Source of the DNA: Sphingomonadaceae bacterium 3R27E2-A | GTDB taxonomy: Bacteria; Pseudomonadota; Alphaproteobacteria; Sphingomonadales; Sphingomonadaceae | Assembly: GCA_005503165.1 (NCBI GenBank) | Contig: SCNT01000019.1 | Coordinates: 23,617 to 87,616, forward strand | Length of the DNA: 64,000 bases | Direction of reading: 5' to 3' | Shown: positions 36,844 through 45,363 of the stretch, one piece after another | How positions within the stretch are numbered: the first letter of the stretch is position 1 | Layout of the letters: every line of letters begins with the position of its first letter | The notes under the pieces: generated by a model | What the model saw: the letters and a program-made list of their open reading frames with translations, nothing else | Database searches by the model: none | What the model was told of the DNA's origin: nothing | Program-made: the position numbers and the translations under genes

Positions 36844-37457
36844 TCAGCTCTCCTGGCGAGCGCCGCCTCTACGAGCGGCAGTTGGTCGTTGCCGAAATAC
36901 ATGTCGTCGCCATCGACGAAGATCGTCGGCGAGCCATAGCCGCCGCGCGCGATCAGTTCCTCGGTATTGGCGCGGAGCCGCGCCTTGACCGGGTCGCTGC
37001 CCGCCGCCGCGGCGAGCGCGGCGCCGTCGAGCCCCTCGGCGTCGGCGACCGCCGCGAGCACCGCGGGATCGTCGAGATTTTCCTGCCGGTCGAAATAGCT
37101 GGCGAAGGCGCCGCGCGCAAAGCGCACCAGCGCCGGCTGGTCGTCCTCGAGCGCGCAGCAGAAGCGCATCGCCGCGATGCTCTTTGCCGGGTGCCACTGC
37201 GACGGGAAATTCATCGGCACGCCCGCGAGCGCCGCCCAGTCCTTCAGCACTTTCCAGCTGTGCTGGAGCCGCCGGTTGTCGGCCTGTTCGCGCGCAGCAT
37301 AGACCGCGGGATTGACCGCGTTGAACACCCCGCCGACGAGGATCGGGCGATAGCGCGCGCTCGCCCCGGTGCGGCCCAGCACGGCGGGTAGATTATGGAA
37401 GGCGAGACAGGTCCAGGGCGAGGACAGGTCAAAGAAAAATTCGACGCGGTCGTTCAC
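36840..37457 (-). CDS. 2-hydroxychromene-2-carboxylate isomerase / kappa-GST (DsbA-fold) protein
   Basis: 205 residues of thioredoxin fold with a helical insert. The N-terminal VEFFFDLSSPWTCLA has Ser-Pro in the place of a CxxC, as in HCCA isomerases and kappa glutathione transferases; GGVFNAVNP and GGYGSPTIFVDGDDMYFGND are further signatures. It probably uses glutathione to isomerise or transfer. It is coupled to the crotonase gene by ATGA. An exact aromatic substrate cannot be assigned. Confidence 0.88.
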   Translation of the reverse strand: MNDRVEFFFDLSSPWTCLAFHNLPAVLGRTGASARYRPILVGGVFNAVNPAVYAAREQADNRRLQHSWKVLKDWAALAGVPMNFPSQWHPAKSIAAMRFCCALEDDQPALVRFARGAFASYFDRQENLDDPAVLAAVADAEGLDGAALAAAAGSDPVKARLRANTEELIARGGYGSPTIFVDGDDMYFGNDQLPLVEAALARRAE

Positions 37458-37472
37458 CCCGGACCTCCCCGA

Positions 37473-37958
37473 TCAGCCGACCTTGAGTTCTATGTCGGGC
37501 GCGTTGGGACAGACGACGCGGACCGAATTATACGCGGGCTGCGCGTTCGGAATGTCGAGGCTGAGGTCTACCTTCGTCACCACCTGCGGCGTCGCGCCGT
37601 CGGGGGCGTTGGCGCGCAGCAGCACGACCTGGTTCGGCGGGTTCATCTTGTCGAGCGGACCGGCCTGCAGCGCGGTCGCATAACCCGCGACCGGGGCGTT
37701 GGCGGTCCCGCTGATCTTGAGCGTCTTGGTCGCCGCGTCGATCGTCGCCGCGAGCTTGACGTCGGTCAGCTTGTCGCAGGCGTTGGGTTTCGCCGGATCG
37801 ATCGGGATCGGCGCCTGCGCGGGCGCAGCTGCGGGGGCCGCCGGGGTCGCGGCCGTGTCGGCGGCGGCGGTTTCGGCGGGCGGCGGCGTTTCCTTCTTGC
37901 CGCAGCCTGCCAGTCCCACGGCCAGCACGATCGCCGCCGTCATCATCGCCTTGTTCAT
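37473..37958 (-). CDS. Putative lipoprotein of unknown function
   Basis: 161 residues with a lipoprotein signal (VLAVGLAGCGKK; lipobox LAGC, Cys at about residue 19). Residues 25-55 are a Pro/Ala linker. The rest is beta-rich with two Cys (NACDKL and VVCPNA) that could pair. The residue after the lipid Cys is Gly, which does not give an inner-membrane retention signal, so outer-membrane sorting is likely. I do not recognise the family. It lies between the HCCA-isomerase and acyl-CoA synthetase genes. Confidence 0.75.
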   Translation of the reverse strand: MNKAMMTAAIVLAVGLAGCGKKETPPPAETAAADTAATPAAPAAAPAQAPIPIDPAKPNACDKLTDVKLAATIDAATKTLKISGTANAPVAGYATALQAGPLDKMNPPNQVVLLRANAPDGATPQVVTKVDLSLDIPNAQPAYNSVRVVCPNAPDIELKVG

Positions 37959-38013
37959 ATGCCTGCCTCCAGTTCGGGGCGGCGGTCCGTCGGTCCGCCG
38001 CCGACTCGCGCGG

Positions 38014-39537
38014 TCAATTCGTCCGCGCCCAATATTGGTCGCGGAGCAGGCGCTTGTATAGCTTGCCGGTGTCGTGGCGCGGCAGCGCTTCCATGAAATC
38101 GATGCGGCGGGGGATTTTTACGCCCGACAGTTTTTCGCGCGCATAAGCAATGAGTTCGTCGCGCAGCGCATCGCCGGCGTCGGCCATGTTCGCGGGCTGG
38201 ATCACCGCGATCACCTCCTCGCCGAAATCGTCGTGCGGGCCGCCGACGACCGCCACATCGGCGACCGCGGGGTGGGTGACGAGATGATTCTCGATCTCCT
38301 GCGGATAGACGTTCACCCCGCCGGTGATGATCATGAAGCTCTTACGGTCGGTCAAATAGAGGAAACCTTCTTCGTCGAGCTTGCCGACGTCGCCGAGCGT
38401 CGACCAGCCCTTCGAATTGCGGCTCGACGCGGTCTTTTCGTCGTCGCCGTGATATTCGAAGACATTCTCGCTTTCGAAGAAGACGGTGCCTTCCTCGTTC
38501 GGCCCGAGCTCGGTCTCGTTATCCTCGCCCATGATGTGCACGGTACCGAGGATCGGGCGGCCGACGCTGCCCTTGTGCGTCAGCCAGTCGGCGCTGGAGA
38601 TGAAGGTCATGCCATTGCCCTCCGACCCCGCATAATATTCGAAGAGAACGGGACCCCACCATTCGATCATCGCCTGCTTGACCGGCACCGGGCAAGGTGC
38701 CGCTGCGTGGATCGCGACCTTCATCGACGACACGTCGTAGCGCGCGCGGACCTTGTCGGGCAGCTTGAGCATGCGCACGAAATGCGTCGGGACCCACTGG
38801 CTGGCGTTGACGCGATATTTTTCGATGAACGACAACGCCGCCTCGGGATCGAATTTCTTCATCAGGACGACGGTGCCGCCGAGACGGTGGATCGTCATCG
38901 ACCAGCGGAGCGGCGCGGCGTGATAGAGCGGCGCGGGCGAGAGATAGACACTGTCGGCGTTGATCTGGAACACCGCCGACGCGAGCATGACGAGGCTGTT
39001 GGTCGCGTCGATCGCCGGATCCTCGGGCAGCGGCACGCGCACCCCCTTGGGCCGGCCGGTGGTGCCCGACGAATAGAGCATGTCGACGCCCGCGCGCTCG
39101 TCGGCGACCGGGGTCGCGGGCATCGCGGCGACGGCATCATCCCAATTGGCGTAGCCCGGAATGGTGCCGCCCATCGCGAAGCGTTCGATGGGGGTGGTCA
39201 GCGCCTGCGCCGCCTCGGCGAGGCTGGCCGAGACGACGAGCAGCTTCGCCCCCGAATTTTCCAGGATATAGTCGGTCTCGTCCTGCGTCAGCCGCGACGA
39301 GATGCAGACGTAACGCAGCCCCGCACGCTGCGCGCCCCAGGTCAGCGAATAATAGTCCGGGCTATTGTCGAGCATGAATGCGACGACATCGTCGTGCCCC
39401 AGGCCGTGCGCGCGGAACAGCTGCGCGACGCGATTCGATGCGGCGTCGAGCTCGGCATAGCTGATCGCCTCCCCCGTTTCGGCGACGATGATCGCGGGCT
39501 TGCCGGGGTTGGTGCGCGCGTGGACGGACGGATGCAT
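38014..39537 (-). CDS. Fatty-acyl-CoA synthetase (AMP-binding)
   Basis: 507 residues. The ATP/AMP signature is YSSGTTGRPKGVR; the A5 motif is YAGSEGNGMTF, the A8 motif YLTDRKSFMIITGGVNVYP, and the catalytic lysine lies in LPRHDTGKLYKR. It activates a carboxylic acid to acyl-CoA via acyl-AMP. GSEGNG in place of the common GxTE suggests a steroid-like or unusual substrate (inference). It stands with crotonase and thiolase-type genes nearby. Its ATG at 39537 is followed upstream by 160 bp without clear signals. Confidence 0.92.
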   Translation of the reverse strand: MHPSVHARTNPGKPAIIVAETGEAISYAELDAASNRVAQLFRAHGLGHDDVVAFMLDNSPDYYSLTWGAQRAGLRYVCISSRLTQDETDYILENSGAKLLVVSASLAEAAQALTTPIERFAMGGTIPGYANWDDAVAAMPATPVADERAGVDMLYSSGTTGRPKGVRVPLPEDPAIDATNSLVMLASAVFQINADSVYLSPAPLYHAAPLRWSMTIHRLGGTVVLMKKFDPEAALSFIEKYRVNASQWVPTHFVRMLKLPDKVRARYDVSSMKVAIHAAAPCPVPVKQAMIEWWGPVLFEYYAGSEGNGMTFISSADWLTHKGSVGRPILGTVHIMGEDNETELGPNEEGTVFFESENVFEYHGDDEKTASSRNSKGWSTLGDVGKLDEEGFLYLTDRKSFMIITGGVNVYPQEIENHLVTHPAVADVAVVGGPHDDFGEEVIAVIQPANMADAGDALRDELIAYAREKLSGVKIPRRIDFMEALPRHDTGKLYKRLLRDQYWARTN

Positions 39538-39695
39538 CGGGGCTTCTCTCCAGCAGGGGTCATTGGTTTCTTTATGTCCGAAGTCAGTAGCAAGCTGAAA
39601 CTTTTGGTCAAGCGAGGCCGGGGAAGGGTCGGAAAGGGGAATGGCGGGGCAAGATTGAGGGAGGTTGGTGGGTATCGGGCGATTGCGGACATCTT

Positions 39696-39839
39696 AATCC
39701 TCCCTGTCGCGCAGCGATGGGGAGGGGGACCATGCGAAGCATGGTGGAGGGGCGGAGGCCTTAGACCACGGCTTATGACATCGGCCCCTCCACCGCCTTC
39801 GGCGGTCCCCCTCCCCACGGCTTCGCCGCAGGGAGGATT
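39696..39839. repeat. Family 1 branched palindromic element, copy B
   Basis: Same plan as copy A. The three arm pairs are 39696-39706/39829-39839, 39718-39731/39804-39817 and 39743-39752/39785-39794. The mini-hairpins are TCGC-GCA-GCGA, ATGC-GAA-GCAT, GCC-TTC-GGC and CGGC-TTC-GCCG. It occupies most of a 322-bp gap, just after the stop of the response-regulator gene; the remaining 39538-39695 shows no other element. Confidence 0.92.
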
Positions 39840-39859
39840 ATTGTGCCCATCAACCCCCC

Positions 39860-40588
39860 TCACCAATCCGGCCGCGAGCGCAGGGCGTAGCCCTGCCCCT
39901 TCACCGTATGCAGCATCGGCCATTCAAACCCGCGGTCGACCTTGGCGCGGAGCCGCGACATATGGACCTCGACGCGGTTGGTGCCGGGGTCGAAGTCGAT
40001 CCGCCACACCGCCTTCAGCAAGGCTGCGCGCGACACCGGCCGGTCGGGAACGCGCGCGAGGTTGGCGAGCAGGTCGAATTCGCGCAGCGGCATCGCGATC
40101 ACTCGGCCCGCGCGCTCCACACGCCGGTCGATCAGGTCGATGCGCAGCTCGCCCTCGCCGAGCTGCCCCTTGGCCATCCGGCTTCGCCGCAGCAGCGCGG
40201 CAATCCGCGCAACGACCTCGGTAGGGTCGGCGGCCCAGCCGACCGCGTCGTCGGCCCCCGCGGCAAGCGCGAGCAGGCGGTCGGCACGGCGGTCGCGGTC
40301 GCTCAGCACCAGCAGCGGCCGCCGCTCGGCGATCCCGCGAGCCAGCGTGACGATTGCGGCGGGATCGGCATCGTCGTGAAAGGGATCGATCGCGAACAGG
40401 TCGAAGCCGGTGTCGCGCCACAGCCGCGCCTCGTCCGAAATCGGCGGCAACTGCACCGTCCGCATGCCGGCGGCGGCGAGCGCATCGGCGAGGCGCATCG
40501 CGCGCACGCCGCGCGCGTGCCTTATGCCGACAAGCGGCGGGGCCCCGGTCGCGGCGCGGGCGTCGATCTGCTCCATCGCCCTACCCAC
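39860..40588 (-). CDS. OmpR-family response regulator with a degenerate receiver
   Basis: 242 residues. The C-terminal domain (about 145-240) is a typical OmpR/PhoB winged helix: MPLREFDLLANLARVPDRPV, TNRVEVHMSRLRAKVD and VKGQGYAL. The N-terminal domain is receiver-like (FDLFAIDPF; LLALAAGADDAV), but the acidic pair after the first strand is absent (LVGIRHARG) and the conserved Lys of strand 5 is missing, so phosphorylation may not regulate it. No histidine kinase gene is adjacent. ATGs at 40588 and 40576 are both possible. It is divergent from an acyl-CoA ligase gene and may control it. Confidence 0.85.
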   Translation of the reverse strand: MGRAMEQIDARAATGAPPLVGIRHARGVRAMRLADALAAAGMRTVQLPPISDEARLWRDTGFDLFAIDPFHDDADPAAIVTLARGIAERRPLLVLSDRDRRADRLLALAAGADDAVGWAADPTEVVARIAALLRRSRMAKGQLGEGELRIDLIDRRVERAGRVIAMPLREFDLLANLARVPDRPVSRAALLKAVWRIDFDPGTNRVEVHMSRLRAKVDRGFEWPMLHTVKGQGYALRSRPDW

Positions 40589-40671
40589 TCAACGCACCCT
40601 TCGCCCCGCTCCTTTACGGCCGGTCCCTTCGATGCGTTGCACGCTACGCCGGCTGTGCTAACGAATCGTCC

Positions 40672-42216
40672 ATGACTGCTTCCGACCTGCTCGCCGGCGA
40701 CTTCGCCACCCTGCCCGACCTGATCCGCGTCCACGCGAGCGAGCGTCCCGACGCCATAGCCGCGGCCGACCCGGCGCGGCGGCTGAGCTGGTCCGAACTG
40801 GACGCAATGATGGACCGCATCGCCGCACGGCTGCAGCAGGACGGTTTTGCCAAGGGCGACCGCACCGCGATCGCGGGGCTCAACAGCGTCGAGCAGATGG
40901 CGATCATCCTTGGCACGCTGCGCGCGGGCGGGGTCGCGGGGCTGATCACCAACAGCGCGACAGGCGAGCAGATGGCGGCGATGATCGCCGACACCAGCGC
41001 GCGCCACCTGTTCCTCGACAGCGCGGCGGCGGCGAGCCTGGAGGGGCAGGCCGTCACCGCGAGCGACCGCATCGCGATGGACGGCAGCGACGTGGGAACG
41101 CCGCTCGATGCCTGGCTGTCGCGCGCGGGCGCAAAACCCGCGCCGGTCGATATCCAGCCCGAAGACGGCTTCAACATCATCTATTCGTCGGGGACGACGG
41201 GCACGCCCAAGGGCATCGTCCACAGCCATGCGATGCGCTGGCAGCATATCGTCCGCGGCGCGCCCGCCTATGGGCCGAACGCGGTGACGATCCTCTCGAC
41301 CCCGCTCTATTCGAACACGACGATGGCGAGTTTCATGCCGACCGTCGGGTCGGGCGGGCAGGTCGTGCTGATGAAGAAATTTGACGCGCGCGGTTTCCTC
41401 GAACTCGCCGAGCGCGAGCGCGCGACCAACTGCATGCTGGTGCCGGTGCAATATCGCCGGATCATGGCGCTCGAGGATTTCGACAGCTTCGACCTGTCGA
41501 GCTTCATCATGAAATATTGCACCTCCGCGCCTTTCGCGGCGTCCCTGAAAGCCGATGTGCTCAAGCGCTGGCCGGGCGGGCTGGTCGAAATCTATGGCAT
41601 GACCGAGGGCGGCGCGGCCTTCATCCTCGAGGCGCATCAATTCCCTGACAAGCTCCACACCGTCGGCCGTCCCGCACCGGGGCATATCGCGAAGGTGATC
41701 GACGAGGAGGGCAACGAACTGCCGCAGGGATCGGTCGGCGAGGTCGTCGGCAGCAGCCCCGCGATGATGACCGGCTACAACAACCGCCCCGACGCGACCA
41801 AGGCGATGCACTGGTACGATAGCGACGGTCGCCTCTTCTATCGCCACGGCGACATCGGGCGGATCGACGAGGACGGGTTCCTGACCCTGATGGACCGCGC
41901 GAAAGACATGATCATCTCGGGCGGGTTCAACATCTTCCCGAGCGACCTTGAGGGCATCTTGCTCGCCGACGACCGCGTCGTCGAAGCCGCCGTCGTCGGC
42001 ATGCCGAGCGAGGAATGGGGCGAGACGCCGGTGGCGTTCGTGGTGCTGAAGGACGAAGCCGATGCCGAAAGCGTGCGGACCGACTGCAACGCCAAGGTCG
42101 GCAAGACCCAGCGGCTGAGCGCGATCACGGTCGTCGACGAACTGCCGCGCAGTCCGATCGGCAAGGTGCTTAAGCGCGAATTGCGGGACCGTTACGCGGT
42201 TAGCCCCGCCGCCTGA
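40672..42216 (+). CDS. AMP-binding acyl-CoA ligase
   Basis: 514 residues from the ATG at 40672. Motifs are IIYSSGTTGTPKGIVHSHAM (A3), EIYGMTEGGAAF (A5, the common GMTE form), YRHGDIGRIDEDGF and MIISGGFNIFPSD, with the catalytic Lys in SPIGKVLKRELR. It makes an acyl- or aryl-CoA. It is divergent from the OmpR-type regulator (83 bp). Its 3' end overlaps the convergent nadR-like gene by 25 bp (42192-42216), so part of each stop region is shared in antisense. Confidence 0.92.
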   Translation: MTASDLLAGDFATLPDLIRVHASERPDAIAAADPARRLSWSELDAMMDRIAARLQQDGFAKGDRTAIAGLNSVEQMAIILGTLRAGGVAGLITNSATGEQMAAMIADTSARHLFLDSAAAASLEGQAVTASDRIAMDGSDVGTPLDAWLSRAGAKPAPVDIQPEDGFNIIYSSGTTGTPKGIVHSHAMRWQHIVRGAPAYGPNAVTILSTPLYSNTTMASFMPTVGSGGQVVLMKKFDARGFLELAERERATNCMLVPVQYRRIMALEDFDSFDLSSFIMKYCTSAPFAASLKADVLKRWPGGLVEIYGMTEGGAAFILEAHQFPDKLHTVGRPAPGHIAKVIDEEGNELPQGSVGEVVGSSPAMMTGYNNRPDATKAMHWYDSDGRLFYRHGDIGRIDEDGFLTLMDRAKDMIISGGFNIFPSDLEGILLADDRVVEAAVVGMPSEEWGETPVAFVVLKDEADAESVRTDCNAKVGKTQRLSAITVVDELPRSPIGKVLKRELRDRYAVSPAA

Positions 42217-43163
42217 ATCGCCGCGAGCGCGCTCTGGACGCGCGCCTCGCCTGCACCCTCGACCCACGCCCAGCGTGCGCCCCGCCGGTCGAGCTCGGCG
42301 ATGGCAGCGTCCATGAACTGGCGCCGCGCGAGGTCGCTGCCGAACAGCCGCGTGCCGTCGTCGCGCCAGGGCAGGTCAAGCGCGGGGACAAGGTAGATGT
42401 CGGCGAGATCGTCCCAGGCGTCGATCGCGGGCAGGCGCGCGCCGAGCAGCATGATCGCCCACGCCTGCGTCATCAGCGGATCGGTGTCGGCGATCATCAG
42501 CGGTCCGGCGTGGCGGCGCAGCGCGGCGTCCATCGCGACATGGCCCGCGAAGATGCGCAGGAGGTCGTCGGCGTCGAGCGCGGTGCCGAAGGCCTCGCAA
42601 TAGGTGCGGCCATATTCGGGCATCAGCACGGTATCGAAATGGCGCGCGAGCCGGGTGCCGAGCGTCGACTTGCCGACGCTTTCGGGGCCGTGCAGAACGA
42701 TGCGGCGGCGGTAATGGGCGCGCACCGGCTCGGCGAGCCAGCGCCATTCGGCGACGGGGGCGTTTCGCACCGTCGTGCCGGACACCGGAATCGCGGTGCG
42801 GTCGATGTCGACGGGCACGAAGCGCGCGCCGACCCGCGCGGCGAGTTCCTCGCCATAGGGCTCGGAGGCGAAGACCAGATCGATCGGCGCGGGGTGCGCG
42901 GCGCGGACGATATCGGTCCAGATTGCCCAGAAGTCGGGATGCTCGCCGGGCTCCTGCGGCACGACCGCGCCGTGGCCAATCACCTCGCAGTCGGGATAGA
43001 GATCGCGCACCCAGGCAAGGCGCTTTTCGCCGGGGATCGGGTCATCGGGCAGCCAGCAGACGAGGATCGTCAGCCGGTCGGCCATCGCGCGCGCGGTTTC
43101 GATGAGCAATTGGTGCCCCGCGTGGAGCGGCAGGAATTTCCCGAGCAGAAAGCCTGTGGTCAT
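42192..43163 (-). CDS. nadR: NadR-type NMN adenylyltransferase / ribosylnicotinamide kinase
   Basis: 323 residues. Residues about 1-150 are a nucleotidyltransferase (LLGKFLPLHAGHQLLIE with HxGH; ISGTTVRN-type end, here VSGTTVRNAP). Residues about 155-320 are a P-loop kinase (LHGPESVGKSTLGTRLA, MPEYGRTYCEAFG, MIADTDPLMTQ). The N-terminal HTH of enterobacterial NadR is missing, so it is the enzyme form only. It makes NAD from nicotinamide riboside. It overlaps the pnuC gene by ATGA and lies 3'-to-3' with the acyl-CoA ligase. Confidence 0.92.
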   Translation of the reverse strand: MTTGFLLGKFLPLHAGHQLLIETARAMADRLTILVCWLPDDPIPGEKRLAWVRDLYPDCEVIGHGAVVPQEPGEHPDFWAIWTDIVRAAHPAPIDLVFASEPYGEELAARVGARFVPVDIDRTAIPVSGTTVRNAPVAEWRWLAEPVRAHYRRRIVLHGPESVGKSTLGTRLARHFDTVLMPEYGRTYCEAFGTALDADDLLRIFAGHVAMDAALRRHAGPLMIADTDPLMTQAWAIMLLGARLPAIDAWDDLADIYLVPALDLPWRDDGTRLFGSDLARRQFMDAAIAELDRRGARWAWVEGAGEARVQSALAAIQAAGLTA

Positions 43164-43729
43164 GCCGCAGCCTTTCCGTTCGCCGCGGCGCGGCGCCACT
43201 GGATCAGGCCCACGAGCGACATCAGCAGGAACAGGCCGTAGAGCCCGGCGGTGAGCGTCAGCCCGCGCGAGGCGAAGAGCGGGATGGCGAGCAGGTCGAC
43301 CCCGATCCACAGCCACCAATTTTCCACCATCCGCCGCGCCATCAGGATTTGCGCGGCGACGCTCATCATCGCGATCGCGCCATCGACCCACGGCGCGGCG
43401 GCGTCGGTGAAGCGCGCCATGCCCGCGCTCCACACCAGCCACGCCGCGACGATCCCCGCGGTCCAGAGGGCGCGGCTTTTTGGCGCCATCCAGCGCACCG
43501 GCACCTGCGCCGCCGCGCTCGCGGCGCGCCAGGCGATCCAGCCGTAGATCTGCACGACGAAGAAAAAGATCTGGAGCAGCGCGTCGCTGTAGAGCCGCTT
43601 CTCATAGAAGATCAGCGCGTACAGGCAGACCATTGCCAGCCCGAAGGGATAGTTCCAGACGCTTCGCGCGACGACGAGCGCGACGTTGAGCAGGCCGAGA
43701 ACCACCGCCAGCCATTCGAGTTCGCTCAT
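43160..43729 (-). CDS. pnuC: Nicotinamide riboside transporter
   Basis: 189 residues with about seven membrane segments. Family features are WNYPFGLAMVCLYALIFYEK (the conserved Trp, Asn and Pro of the substrate site), YSDALLQIFFFVVQIYGWIAW and NWWLWIGVDLLAIPLF. It carries nicotinamide riboside across the inner membrane for the NadR-like kinase encoded next, with which it overlaps by ATGA. It also overlaps the crtB stop by four bases, so NAD salvage is transcriptionally tied to the carotenoid genes. Confidence 0.93.
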   Translation of the reverse strand: MSELEWLAVVLGLLNVALVVARSVWNYPFGLAMVCLYALIFYEKRLYSDALLQIFFFVVQIYGWIAWRAASAAAQVPVRWMAPKSRALWTAGIVAAWLVWSAGMARFTDAAAPWVDGAIAMMSVAAQILMARRMVENWWLWIGVDLLAIPLFASRGLTLTAGLYGLFLLMSLVGLIQWRRAAANGKAAA

Positions 43730-44685
43730 GCCGCCGCGCCGTTCCGCGGCCGCGTCCACAGCCCCTCGCGGCTGGTCCGCCGCTGCGGCGGGCGGCGCAG
43801 CACCGACCAGCCGGCGCGCGCGACCCAGCCCAGCTTGGCGAGGACCGAGGTGCCCGCGCGGTGGTCCCACGCATGGTCGCCGCGCGCGCGCACCTCGCGC
43901 GCGATGTCGCCATATATGCCGGCGGCGGCGAGCACGGCCCAGCGGCTGCGCGGGGGCAGCTTGCGCGCGCCCCAGCGCGCCGACGCCTCATATTCCTCGG
44001 CCATTTCGGAGAGCCATTTGGCCATGATCGAAAGCCGCGGGCGAAAGGCAGGGTGCATATGCTGGCCGGGCGGGATGTCGAGTTCGACCATCCATTCGAC
44101 GGGGAGGTAGCAGCGGTCGGCGGCGGCATCCTCGGCGACGTCGCGCGCGATATTGGCGAGCTGGAAGGCGATGCCGAGGTCCGAGGCGCGGTCGAGCGTG
44201 GTCTCGTCGGCCGGGTCGATGCCCATGACGAGCGCCATCGCGACGCCGACCGCGCCCGCGACATGATAGGAATAGCGGAGCAGGTCGGCCTCGCTGCGCG
44301 GGCGCCAGTCGGCGGCGTCGAGTTCGAAGCCCGCGATAATATCGTCGATCACCGCGCGCGGGATCGCCACTTCGGTGAGCAGCAGGCCCAATGCGTCGAA
44401 GGCGGGCTCGCCCGTCGGCTCTCCCGCATAGGCCTTGTCGGTCAGGGCGCGGATGCGCGCGACCGCGGCCTTGGCGTCATGGCCCGCGGTCATCGTGCCG
44501 CCATGGTCCTGCCCGTCGGTCAGGTCGTCGGCGGCGCGGCACCACGCATAGAGCAGCCACACCCGCTCGCGCGTCTCGCGGTCAAACAGCTGGCTTGCGA
44601 GCGCAAAGCTTTTCGATCCCCGCGCGATGCTGTCGTGCGCGAAGCCGTGGAAAGCCTGTGCGTCATAGCCCCCCGGCGCGGTCAT
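43726..44685 (-). CDS. crtB: Phytoene synthase
   Basis: 319 residues from the ATG at 44685. The two Asp-rich motifs are CRAADDLTD and NIARDVAEDAA, followed by RCYLPVEW; SYHVAGAVGVAMA is also typical. It joins two geranylgeranyl diphosphate molecules to phytoene, the first carotenoid step. The neighbours crtI and crtY upstream support phytoene over squalene synthesis. Its start overlaps the LOG-gene stop by one base and its stop overlaps pnuC by four. Confidence 0.95.
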   Translation of the reverse strand: MTAPGGYDAQAFHGFAHDSIARGSKSFALASQLFDRETRERVWLLYAWCRAADDLTDGQDHGGTMTAGHDAKAAVARIRALTDKAYAGEPTGEPAFDALGLLLTEVAIPRAVIDDIIAGFELDAADWRPRSEADLLRYSYHVAGAVGVAMALVMGIDPADETTLDRASDLGIAFQLANIARDVAEDAAADRCYLPVEWMVELDIPPGQHMHPAFRPRLSIMAKWLSEMAEEYEASARWGARKLPPRSRWAVLAAAGIYGDIAREVRARGDHAWDHRAGTSVLAKLGWVARAGWSVLRRPPQRRTSREGLWTRPRNGAAA

Positions 44686-45266
44686 TACAGATCGTCGGCC
44701 TTCATCGCGAAGATCGGCGCGTGCGGCTGATACGCCGCCATCTTGCCGAGCAAAGGCTCGAGCCCGGCATCGACGATCATGATCCCGGCGTGCGCGGGGC
44801 GGATGAAGCCCACCGAAATCATATGCTGGTTGAAGGCGATGAGGTCGTTGTAGAACCCCGCGGCGTTGAGCAGCCCGACGGGCTTGGCGTGATAGCCGAG
44901 CTGCGCCCAGCTGATCGCTTCCCATAGTTCGTCCATCGTGCCGACGCCGCCGGGGATAGTGAGGAACCCGTCGCTGAGGTCGGTGAACATGCGCTTGCGC
45001 TCGTGCATCCCCGAGACGACGTGGAGTTCGGTGCAGCCGCGATGCGCGACCTCGCTGCCGACGAGCGCGTCGGGGATCACCCCGATCACCTCGCCGCCCG
45101 CTTCGAGCGCGCTGTCGGCGACCGCGCCCATCAGCCCGAGGCGGCCGCCGCCATAGACGACGCCGATGCCCTTTTCGGCGAGGGTGCGCCCGACATGACG
45201 CGCGGTGTCGATATAGACCGGGTCGGCGGGGGTGGCGGAGCCACAATAGACGGCGAGGCGTTTCAT
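44685..45266 (-). CDS. LOG-family protein (putative nucleotide 5'-monophosphate phosphoribohydrolase)
   Basis: 193 residues. Signatures are VYCGSATPADPVY, GIGVVYGGGRLGLMGAVAD and the nucleotide-binding PGGVGTMDELWEA. LOG proteins release the base from cytokinin riboside or AMP-like nucleotides. It sits between crtI and crtB, overlapping crtB by one base, so it is part of the carotenoid transcript. No known carotenoid role exists; it might recycle nucleotides (for instance with the NAD salvage genes downstream), which is inference. Confidence 0.92.
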   Translation of the reverse strand: MKRLAVYCGSATPADPVYIDTARHVGRTLAEKGIGVVYGGGRLGLMGAVADSALEAGGEVIGVIPDALVGSEVAHRGCTELHVVSGMHERKRMFTDLSDGFLTIPGGVGTMDELWEAISWAQLGYHAKPVGLLNAAGFYNDLIAFNQHMISVGFIRPAHAGIMIVDAGLEPLLGKMAAYQPHAPIFAMKADDL

Positions 45267-45279
45267 AAATATCCTTTAC

Positions 45280-45361
45280 CCGTTCGTGTCGAGCGAAGTC
45301 GAGACACCCATCGACATGGCGCGGTCGCGAGGGGCATCTCGACTTCGCCCGATGCGAACGG
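45280..45361. repeat. Palindromic element, family 2, third copy
   Basis: CCGTTCGTGTCGAGCGAAGT on the left pairs with a right arm ending CTCGACTTCGCCCGATGCGAACGG-like sequence (shown here by its ends only) with a few mismatches. It fills the gap between crtI and the LOG gene, where a hairpin could lower expression of the downstream genes. Confidence 0.85.
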
Positions 45362-45363
45362 AA

